Shown here one piece after another: positions 35,315 to 46,000 of a stretch of 64,000 bases of DNA. The DNA comes from Amia ocellicauda (lineage: Eukaryota; Chordata; Actinopteri; Amiiformes; Amiidae), in assembly GCF_036373705.1 (NCBI RefSeq), contig NC_089866.1, forward strand, positions 3,192,001-3,256,000, in the 5' to 3' direction. A program made the position numbers and the translations under genes. Under the pieces are notes generated by a model. The model saw only the letters and a list, made by a program, of their open reading frames with translations, did no database searches and was not told where the DNA came from. The stretch's first letter is position 1; the number at the start of each line of letters is the position of its first letter.

Positions 35315-38300
35315 ATGTTTTTCCCAGCGATTATCAATGGTCCCAGTGCACGATCGCTTGGTCTTGTGGTGAAATACTGTCAGCTATGCAGCTACGGTGG
35401 CTGCGGAAGGCCACTGCACTGTGCGCAGACCGCTCTAGCGCTGAAGAGACACTGTCGGGCACAGGGGACTGGGGCCTCTAGTGTCCACTGGAGAGCTGCA
35501 GACTGCCATACGGTTAACCATGGTGTGTCAGCAGGGGACAGCAGGAGATATGTGTGCACTGAAAGCGAGGGGGTACGGGTGAGGTTTGCACCTAGTCCCA
35601 CGGGTAAGTGTGTGCACAGTTAATAGCAGAGTTTCATCCCAAACATGTTGTAGTAACTTGATATTTAACTGGCTGTACGTATTGACCACACACCTGTACT
35701 ATACACGACATGGGTATCATGCCTGGTTTGGTGCCTCACTTGTTCCTTTTCGTAGGCTTCCTGCATCTGGGAGGACTGCGCACCGCTCTCTACAACTACA
35801 TCTTTGCCAAGAAGCACAGAGGGAGTTTCGTACTGAGACTGGAGGACACCGATCAGAGCAGGCTGGTCCCCGGGGCGGCGCAGAGCATCGAAGACATGCT
35901 GGAATGGGCAGGTAGTTGGACCCTTCTCACATACTGTGCGCTTGTTGTTGATGCTCTTCCAGCTACAGACCAGGATCACTAAGTGTCCAGACTGAATCAC
36001 TTTACAGACATTTACATCTTCACCCCCATGTGTGTTCATGGCACCAGTGTTTGTTTGGGGCAGGGATACCGCCAGACGAAAGTCCACGGAGAGGTGGTGC
36101 GTACGGGCCCTACCAGCAGTCCCAGAGGCTGGAGCTGTATCGAGAGGCAGCGCAGACCTTGGTGAGCAGAGGGATGGCCTACCGCTGCTTCTGCAGCCCT
36201 CAGCGCCTGGAGTTACTGAAGAAAGAGGCCCTCAGGAGCCGGCAGACCCCCCGGTAAGCAGGACGGACAGCTTTTACCATGACTTCCTCATGCTGCCACC
36301 GTTTCACTGCAGAAATGCCACCAGAAACTACAGTTTAACTCAGTTAAACTGCACAGCTGTATATCCATCTTCTCTAAATCACAGTAAGCCACTGACTAAA
36401 TCAAGCAAGAGTGTCAGAGGCAGAATTGAGGACAGTGTGTGCATGGACCAAGAAAGGGGCAGACGGTTGATTCAGATCTCATGTGAAGACTATTTATTTT
36501 TTTGCTTGTTTTTTTGTTTGTAGGTATGATAACCGATGCAGACACTTGCGCTCTGACCAAGTGGAGGAGAAGCTGGGCCGTTCGCAGCCCCACGTGATCC
36601 GCTTCCGCCTGGAGGAGGGCGTGGAGCCCTTCGAGGACGTGGTGTTTGGGTGGAACAGGCACGAGGTGGCGGCCGTGGAAGGGGACCCCGTGATCATCAA
36701 GGCGGACGGCTTCCCCACCTACCACTTGGCCAACGTGGTCGACGACCATCACATGCACATCAGCCACGTGCTGCGAGGCACAGAGTGGCTCATCTCCACC
36801 TCCAAGCACCTGCTCATGTACGAGGCCTTTGGCTGGCAGCCCCCCACCTTCGCCCACCTGCCCCTGCTGCTGAACAAAGATGGCAGCAAGCTCTCCAAAC
36901 GCCAGGGGGACATCTTCATCGAGCACTTTGTCGCAGGGGGCTATCTGCCCGAGTCTCTGCTAGACATCATAACGAACTGTGGCTCAGGATTTACCAGTAA
37001 GTCCATTTCCTACTGAATCAGTTGCCCATTAATGTAGATCTCCTGGAATTAGAGAAGTAGAGCTCTTTTCTGTGACCCCCTGGATACTTTATTTGTGTGA
37101 CCTTGCCTTGACCTTGGAGAGAGAATGAAAAGTTACATTTGTGTCCATTGTTCTGTAAAGTGCATTATATACATTGGCCACAAGGTGTTGCTATGAGAGC
37201 ACAATTTCTTATTTTCCTTTCAATTCTGTGTTAATTTTTTTACTATACATACAGACAATCGACCTGGCAGGACACTGGATGAGTTGATCTCTGAATTCGA
37301 TGTTACCAAAATCACAACACACTCTGCGCTGCTGGATCTTGACAAACTTCCTGACTTCAATAGGTGAGCCACTGGCTAGTTTCTATAGCCTCTGAATGCA
37401 TTGAGAGAAGTGCATGTTATTGGTGATTTCTCTTCTGTATTTTATGTTATTGAGAAAGTTTTTGTTGGAGAAATTGGAGGAATTTGTTGTGTTCAGACAA
37501 CCCTGGGAGCCCACTTTGTGCAGCGTAGCTCTTCCAGAGACTTAAAATTGATCTTGACAGAGATGGTTGCAGCACCATTGAAACATTCCTCAACTTGGCA
37601 GCTTCATTTCTAAACATACACTCAAGTGTTTTGCTGTGTTAGAGGCTTTCATAGATCCCGGTTCCTGATGTGTAGTAAGCGCTGTCGGGAGACGTGCAAG
37701 CTGCATATTGTTAGTGGCTTTAACGGCAGTGCAGCACCGACCCCAGAGCCATAGAGCGATGATAATAGAGACTCCTGCATAATTAAGACAGATTGGAAAA
37801 TGTACCATCCTTGGGGGTGCAGTTTACTTGATTAACGCCTTTGACACCGAAACGACCATACCAGCTGTGGCTCAAGCATTCAAAATGTAACCCCTGGGTG
37901 TCTTTCCTTTTTAAAATGTTCTACTGTACAAGTCTGTTTAAAAAAAAAAATATATATATGCTGTTTGCAAAAACACAATTGTCAAGATTGTGCTGCATTT
38001 TTAATACACCAAAATTGAAAACACCTGGATGCTTCTGTTTATATGGGACATTTCAATAATCCAGAATATGTGTCCCAGAGCATCAATGGCACTGAAGCTC
38101 TCTGCTTGGGAGATGTTATGCTTGGCCTACAGCATCTCTCCCCATTGATCACTTGCAGACTCTAAAGTGCCGCTCACCATTTACGTTCAGAAGGTCACTG
38201 ATGAGAGGTAACCCACAACACTTTCCTGGCCTTCCTGTCCCCCACAGGATTCATTTACTCCAGAGAATCGGTGATGATGGCAAGTGCAGGTCCCTGGTCA

Positions 38301-41252
38301 GAGATCTGCAGGGTCACATTGAGCAGGTTTACGGGCCGCAGATCGAGGATAAGGATGTTCTGCACCAGGAATATATTGAGCGCATTCTTCAGCTACGGAA
38401 GGTAACTGTTAACCCCGTCTGACCTCTAATCCAAACTGGAATTATTACTTCTATATCAAATCAGTACATTCACCGATTTTAAGTCCTTTTTAGTGTGGCA
38501 ACGAGCAGCAATGCAACAAACGTCCAACAGAGGGCAACGTTACCTCCCCAATAAACTCAGATCATAGTATTTTATCCTTGTCATTGTAAACAATGGTGCT
38601 TGGTTTACTGTAAATATGTCAGGGTGTAGATTTTACAAGGTTAGATTGTTCAATATAAGACTTTTGGTTTTAAGGAGTTACAGTTTATACAAGCATTACT
38701 AAAGTGCACTAATACAATTCAATATAAAATTCGAATCGAGCATTAATACAAAATAGTGAGAATAAGCTATATTGTAAGTACAGTCTGAATATTTGTGATT
38801 TGTGTGCTTTACAGTTTGTGAAAATTGAATCAAAGTGCTTGTAAATTATAGACACTAGTGTGTCCGTGAACATTTTATAATTCTAATATTTCACTGTAAC
38901 GACAGTGTCACGATCAACTGTACAGTACTTTGTTCCCTTCTTTTGGGATTTTCTGTGGGATTGTTGGTATTTGGACTGCTTTGTCTAGGTTTATCTGTAA
39001 GAGCACTCATTCACCCAATCCTGTAACAGAAACTGAGCCACAAGGTTTACAGGTTGAAAGATGAAGAACCATCATGGGTTTGTTCAACAAAGACGGTGAA
39101 AACATTTCCAAGGTTAAATAAAGAGTACCAGTCATACCAGAAACGCAGAATAGCCACCCCAGCTATCACAAAATAGTGTTTTTCATTCCCGTCTGTCACA
39201 AAAATGACATTGCATGCTTAAAATGGGACAAAATCTTGTTTCCTTCATAGTTTCCCCCTCTTTTGATTGATGTTTTTTATATGTTCCATGTTTAATGGAT
39301 AGGATTCTAAAATGGATGTTGAAGTCTTTATTCTTACATGTTTGCATTCATAAGTGTATAAGCCCAAACCTTTTCATATTTGTGCCTCCATTATGATGCA
39401 AAAAATGCTCCTTTAATCCTTTTAAGTAGCTCAGTAAAAGTAACCCCAGATTAAATCCTACCTAAGTAATAATTACACATTTATTATCATAACTTAGAAA
39501 ACATCTAATGCATTTAGGAGATGCTCTGTGCTGGAAACATTTATATAAGAAGTACTTTGCGGAGATAAAGACTCCTCTCTTGGAAAAGGAGAATTAAGAC
39601 AATTTGGGGCCATTTCAGTTCTCCTGGGAATCCTTAAGTAAGGGAAGATCTGGGAAATAAATTAATGAAAAGGTCTGAGCTAAACTAATCTGTGTGTAAT
39701 GTTTCAAATTATGCCTTTAGATAGACCTTCACAAATCAATTTAAACTACCGGTGATATTATTCTGACATGAAACTCCATCGATCACTTTGTTCTGATTTA
39801 TGTGTGTTTCAGGGCCACATAACCTATCTTCAAGAGCTGGTGTCTCCTGCCTATTCTTACTTGTGGGTGAGGCCCACAGTTTCACAAGGCCAGCTGCAGC
39901 AGGTGTCTGCAGAATTCAACACCATCCTTGCTCTGGTCTTAGAGTACGTACCTGAGCAGACAATACACCCGTTATAGCTTTTAAATGTGCAACTGTCATG
40001 ATATTGTGTTTTAAAATATTCCTCCCACCTCCCTGCCAGTAATTACGAATGAAATGTTGAAAGCATTAATAATTATTTTTGTGCATATTGATAACAATGA
40101 ATTTGGCTTGTGCACGAGGAAGACAGAGAGAGTGTTAATGTTGGGTTAAATGCTTCTTTTTTTTAAATGTTTTTATATTCCTAGCGACCTACCATTAGCG
40201 GAGGATAAAGTGATATTAAGTACTGTTCTGGGATCCAATCAGCACAAGGATATCTTGTGAATCAATTTACCATCGGCGTTAGAAAAATGAATAAATTGGT
40301 CTTCAAGTAGTTTTGCAGGTAATTAATTATTGATCAGAATGCTTAGACGTGACTTGCTCATCGTTATATATGAGTTTATTTAGTATCCCTTTGATATTAG
40401 AAGTGTATGGGTTTCATCAGTGTGAGATTGTGTCAGAGTTAACTGTTAGGCAGCTATAAGGATTAAACCCCAGCACAGGACGTCAAAGCGAGGGCCTTAT
40501 ATCACAACGCTCATGTTATGTCTGCATTTATTTAATTAAATGTGCCTCGTTGTGTTAATTGACAGGGTTTACCATGTTTTTTTTTTTTGCGATAGATTGA
40601 TTCAGACTGTGGACTTCACTCCCCAAGCCCTGAACCTGGAGTTGAAGGGCTTGCAGCAGAAGACAAAGTCAACGAAATACAGCGCGACAATGAAACTCCT
40701 GCGCCTCGCGCTCAGTGGACAGCAGGTAATATCACTGATCTTATGTGAAGCATACGTTCTGACAGGGTGCAACAGTCAAGGGAGATGTTTAGTCTATGAG
40801 TCAATCGGTTGATTGATCTTTAAATATAGATGCTGATCTGTGTTTTACATTACAGTTAAATTAAAAATCAAGAGTTTATTTAATAATCAAACTCAGCCTT
40901 CTTTATGATGCACCACAAACCTCCTTAAACCCCCCCCTGGCTCCAGGGACTGTATTACTGTATAGTAATTGTGAGGTTTAATGTGTATTTATAGTAAAAC
41001 TGCTTCAGATAATACAATTATGTTTAGCTATATCCATTTGCTGATGCTGATGTTCTTTTATTCTTGCTCGAGGCTTAGCAGATGTTTTATGTAGATGCGG
41101 TTCTGTGTATCATGAAAGAATGGGCCGTTCTCTGACTTGTTTTTTTGTTTGTTTGTTTGTTATGATAGCAAGGACCAAGTGTTGCTGAAATGATGATATC
41201 TTTGGGGCCGAAAGAAGTATATCACCGGTTACAGAGAGTGCTGAATTGCTGA
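35315..41252 (+). CDS. EARS2: EARS2, mitochondrial glutamyl-tRNA synthetase
   Basis: Nine coding exons join in frame: 35315-35603, 35756-35911, 36064-36253, 36524-36996, 37255-37363, 38248-38401, 39813-39943, 40596-40725 and 41169-41252, 1716 bp and 571 residues (human 523). The protein charges mitochondrial tRNA with glutamate (class I synthetase). Seen: the HIGH-type signature [20 protein letters not shown] (about 90-109), RLEDTDQSR, the active-site block [20 protein letters not shown], and the KMSKS-type motif SKLSKRQGD (333-341). The C-terminal part is the anticodon-binding domain ([36 protein letters not shown]), ending [11 protein letters not shown]. The N-terminus before the signature is about 48 residues longer than human; the first 30-40 residues lack acids and suit a mitochondrial targeting peptide, but the start is the least certain part. 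Confidence 0.96.
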
Positions 41253-41345
41253 TGAAAAATGAAAACAAAGGACTGTAACCATAGATTGAAACCCATTATT
41301 GCTCTGTGTACATATTTATTATTTTTCCAACAAACAAGCTTCTAA

Positions 41346-41351
41346 ATTAAA
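41346..41351 (+). terminator. EARS2: EARS2 candidate polyadenylation signal
   Basis: ATTAAA lies about 94 bases after the stop codon, giving a short 3' untranslated region. Confidence 0.45.
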
Positions 41352-42049
41352 AGTGGATTGTAAACGTATCTTTGATTGGTCTTTTTTTTTCAAATCTATA
41401 CAGCCTAAAATACAAATAACACCAACTGGATCCCCGGCCATATGGTTTTCAAGTCTTTGTGACTTTCTAAAATATCATGCACTGTATTGTAAGTGTAGAT
41501 TAAACATCCATCGCTCTTTAAAGTTCAGTACACCCTTCTATCCCCATCGAGCTGCTGTGAAATTTCTAATTCTTTTCAAATCCATAACAAAAGTGTCATC
41601 ATCCTACTTAAACTATCTGCTGTCCCTTGAACCTGTTCTCATGTTTACATCACATTAATGTAATATGACGTTTACACGCCCCACAATATTCAGGTCGGGA
41701 ATATTCCCTTTCATAGTCTGAATAAGGTGTTCACATTGCGGAATATACATTTGGAGTATTCAGTGTTCCTAGATAAAATAGTGGCCTTGTACACTGAGTG
41801 AATGACTAGTCTGTTAGCAGCATTATGGTGATGGTGTGGCATAGCTGGGTTTAAAATGTATGGGTGTTACATTTCAATCCACCACACACACAAAATAAAC
41901 CCCACATTGCAAACAACTATACAAATGAACTCTATCAGTCTGGATGACGTTTGTACACACTCTTCCCGCAAAGAGCAGTCCGTTAAATATTTGTCACATG
42001 CTCGGATCAAGCGCCGCTGCGCTGTGTGTGTCGTGTTCATGTAGCGCAG

Positions 42050-42146
42050 ATGTCCGCAGTTCTGCGCAGATCTGCAGGATCCCGCCGCTCCCATTGGGTG
42101 AGCCGCGCAGATCTGCGGACATTGCGCTGCCGAACGCGACCTCTTA
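42050..42146 (+). promoter_or_regulatory. GC-rich palindromic CCAAT module, copy B (GGA2 promoter)
   Basis: The copy is bounded by an inverted repeat, TGTCCGCAG at 42051-42059 and CTGCGGACA at 42113-42121. Inside are the 10-base palindrome TCTGCGCAGA (42061-42070), an inverted CCAAT (ATTGG at 42093-42097) and the 12-base palindrome CGCAGATCTGCG (42106-42117). CGAACGCGAC and CTCTTAAA follow. The GGA2 ATG is about 40 bases downstream, so the module lies in the core promoter or 5' untranslated region. Confidence 0.78.
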
Positions 42147-42182
42147 AAGGCGCAGTACTTACGACAGCTGCAGTCAGAGTTG

Positions 42183-43013
42183 ATGGACATGGCGGCTGAG
42201 GAAGTCGGAGAAACTTTAGTGTCTTGGCTCAGTAAGTTATAAAACAATTTTAAGCCTCTACAAAATGCACGTTAAACACATTCATAACAACTAGATTTGC
42301 GGTTGCATTGGTCTTCCTGGTTTGTAATGTCTTTGTTTTGGTTTTTTAATAAGATAAACATATTGTGCAAAAAAGGGTTATGTAGGTAACTAGCGACCTA
42401 TTAAACATGATCACACACAGCATCACATGTGGGCAGACGGGGCTGTTGTTGCCAGGCGTGTGGCAGATGTCATGCATGAAACTAAGTAACTTTATATCTG
42501 TTGTCCTTTTCTCAATCAATGTTTCACTTACGGGAAGTTTTTGAGGTCGGTTTGAGCCGAACTAAGATTTATAATTTACTGCTGTCATAAGAAAAACGAC
42601 GTCTTGTATAATACGGAGAGATCAGGAAACACTTCAAATTAATAACGAAAAGTGTTTAGAAACGGCTATAGAAAACAGGAAGTGGCAGACGCGTCGAGAT
42701 GTCATGTGTACCAGCGCTCAGCTGCGGCGGGTTGTGCAGCCAGGCCATCTGCTGACGTGACGAGCTGCTGCGCAGATCTGCACGATTCCAGCGATGCCAT
42801 TGGAGGAACCGCGCAGAACTGCGAAATCTGCGCTACAAGAACCAGGAGTCTTAAACTGAAGCAGTCGCAGCTCGTTGACAGCCAGAGCAGTAGAGACGTT
42901 TACGCACTTCACATTTACTGTGGAAGTCGGTGTAATTGAGGGGTAGTAGAACTGATTCAGCAACATACACCCGACATTTCTCTAAAGTAAACGTTTTCCA
43001 ATAGTTTTTTAGT

Positions 43014-43055
<42 letters not shown>

Positions 43056-46000
43056 TATGAATTGATTAAATTAGGAAACCACCTGGCCGAGGCTTTGTGT
43101 TGGCGTGGTTTGCACAGCAGCTCCGGCCCAGTCTAGTTTGCCTGTCATTGCTGATGCAAACAGACGCTGAATTTGCTCCCCTGTTAATGCGACATCCACA
43201 GCACGTTTGGCTTCTCAGGATTGGAGCAATTCGTATTATTGATATTATGTAATGTAATCAATGAAAAACGATCAGTATTTTGGAGAAAAACAAGAAAACT
43301 TTCTCTAAGGAAAGTTATTACTCTGATTAGGAATATTGACGTCTTAATATTATTACATTATATTATACTTAATATTGTAAGTATATAAAACAAATGCATA
43401 CATGTATACAATGATATGTCAGTAATTGAATAGGTCTTTGCTTAAGAGAAGTTAATCTGTCTAACCTGTATCACTGCTCAAAGTGATGTTTGTTTTAAAA
43501 ATCCACAGGTCGATCTGGTCATATGTCACACATTACTTTTTTTTTTCTTTGTCACTAATTTTACTTTGTTGCACATGATTGTATACATGATTCTGTCACA
43601 CCCAGGCTATGGAAGACAGTGAATATATGTAAGTTGCAATACGCTGTAAAGATACAACATATATTTAGGTCAGTAAGGTGTAATGATTGACTAATTGACA
43701 GAATATGCAGTACAGTATATTTATTTGTACAGGTTTTGTGATTTGCTTAGTTTTGCCTTAGGTATAGCTTTTCCTTGCCATCATGTAAATAATTTCTGTG
43801 ATTGTTTGCAGACAAAGCCACAGACCCCAACAACCAGGGGGAAAACTGGGAGGGCATCCAGGGATTCTGTGAGCAGGTTAACAAAGAACCTGAAGGGTAA
43901 GTACTTGAACAAGCCACCTGCTGTTAGAAAACACAGGCAATTACAACAGTTATACACTGAATAGAAATGAACATCCGCAGTCAATCGGTTTATCCAATGG
44001 GCCGCATCATCAATCTTCTTCTCTTAGCTGAGTGTTTGAGTGTCTTGAGTTACAGTGGTTGAGTGACCACGTGTGTGCGGGTAGTGTGGAAGAAAAGTTA
44101 GAAATTCTTTTCTCACACCTGTTTTTCTCTCTTGTATACTTAAGAAAGAAAAGGTCAAGCTAGAAGGTCAGGCCAGAAGGAAGCTTGATTTCTGTTTATT
44201 TACGATGAGACTCTTGGAGGCAATGTCAAACAGTATGATATAAGTGCCTGCTCCCTAATCCATGTGTTGATCTATGAACTCTGTCCTATAATGATATATA
44301 TTCTGCTTAGCTAACTTTTACTTTCTGATTATAACCAGATCTTAGATTTTTGTGTATAAAAACTCTGACTGTTAAAATAAAGGCAGAACAACTTTGGGAT
44401 CTTCTTGATTCACTGCTGTTCTCCACGCCACGTGTAATAAAGGCATTGCAACAAACGTTCCAACCTGATTGAAGACTGATTGTTCTTCAACAGTAGCATG
44501 CTGGGTGTATCCCTCTCACCTCCAGACAGCATTTTCAGAAGCTGCACCTTTTTTTATTTGTTTATTTTTTAAGCAAGTTTAAAAGTGCCTTTTTTAAAAT
44601 TCACATATAAGAGTCTGTGTTAGCTCACACTTCCTGTGACTGCGCCATTGATCCACAAAGCAGATAACCGTTTGTTAGAACATGCAGCAAATGATCTCAA
44701 CAGGAACAAGCGTCACTGAAACCACACTGAAAAAGATATCAAGCAGATAATGAATGATATATCATTATCACGTGTTCATCCTGAGATGTTCTTTTCTCCA
44801 TTCACCATTCTCTGTTCACTTGGTCTTTTCTTGGTCTTATGGTGTGGATTAATTAAGGATTGTTCAAAGCAGAAGCAAAGGCAGGAAATCAGACAGAATG
44901 TATGTAATGGAGAAAGCAAGAGGAATGACATTTTAGGGAAATGCAGCTGATCTCCATTAGTGGTCATAATTATCTGCAAAGTCCAGTAAATACAGGAATA
45001 ATTGTATTGGCATGAACTAAAAGAAACTATTCAGCAATTAATTAAAATGGCTTTTGTTAGGCTTAGTGACCATTTTCAGATAAAATAACAGTTACTGTGG
45101 TAGCACATCAGAAGCACAGAGGCCATCGGATAACATTCACAGCTAATGCTTTTCTTCTTTGACGATACTTGTGAAATGTATTTTGTGTGGGGGTGGTGAA
45201 ACACTAAGTCATTGTATCACTGGCATGATTTTCATTGAAAATAAAACATTTTAAAAATAAAACCTTTTGAGACATTAAGATTAAGTTTTTCCTTCCTGGA
45301 CATTTCTTGTGGTTTTGCACAGATGTATAACTTAAGTTTGGCCAGAAGACATGGAATTCTGCAAAGCCCTGTTTTTGTTGTTGTTTTTTGAGTTTTTCTT
45401 CAAAATGATGATTTCAATTGTATTTTCTTTTCCCAGGCCACAAACCGCTATTCGACTTCTGGCCCACAAGATCAAGTCACCTCAGGAGAAGGAGTCTCTG
45501 CAGGCTTTAACAGTGAGATGTTTCACATGCTTTCTAAATTAATATAGTGGGCAAGTTAGTAATGTGCCTGCAGTCTGAATAAGCAGGAATCATCAGACCC
45601 AAACAGCCCCATCTGAGAGTTTTTAAACCTCAGCTTTTAATTAATTTAGCAGAAACCTCGTGATGAAATTCAGGGATCAATTAGGTACTAGTTATGGGAC
45701 AAACAAAGGCATTCTTCTCCATCTAGTAACTTCTCTTAAAGCTACCAAAACAAAGTAATGTAACGCACATACAACCCCCACAAAGGAAACGAAGGAGGCA
45801 TGTTTTTGAGGAAGCAAAAAAGTCAGTTGTGAGTGAAATGCTGTGAAGAGCTGGAATGCATTTTCTTCATTGACCTATTGCAGTAATGATACCTTTTACA
45901 CTGGAAATTACTGAACATTACACCATACCTGTGACTCACGAAGAAGGTATTGATAGAGTAGGAACAAAGGCATCATGTGAATATGAAAACAAAACTAGAA

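Noticed and set aside
36414-36926. 170-residue minus-strand open frame
   Set aside because: It is the antisense shadow of EARS2 exon 4, whose plus-strand reading carries the KMSKS motif.
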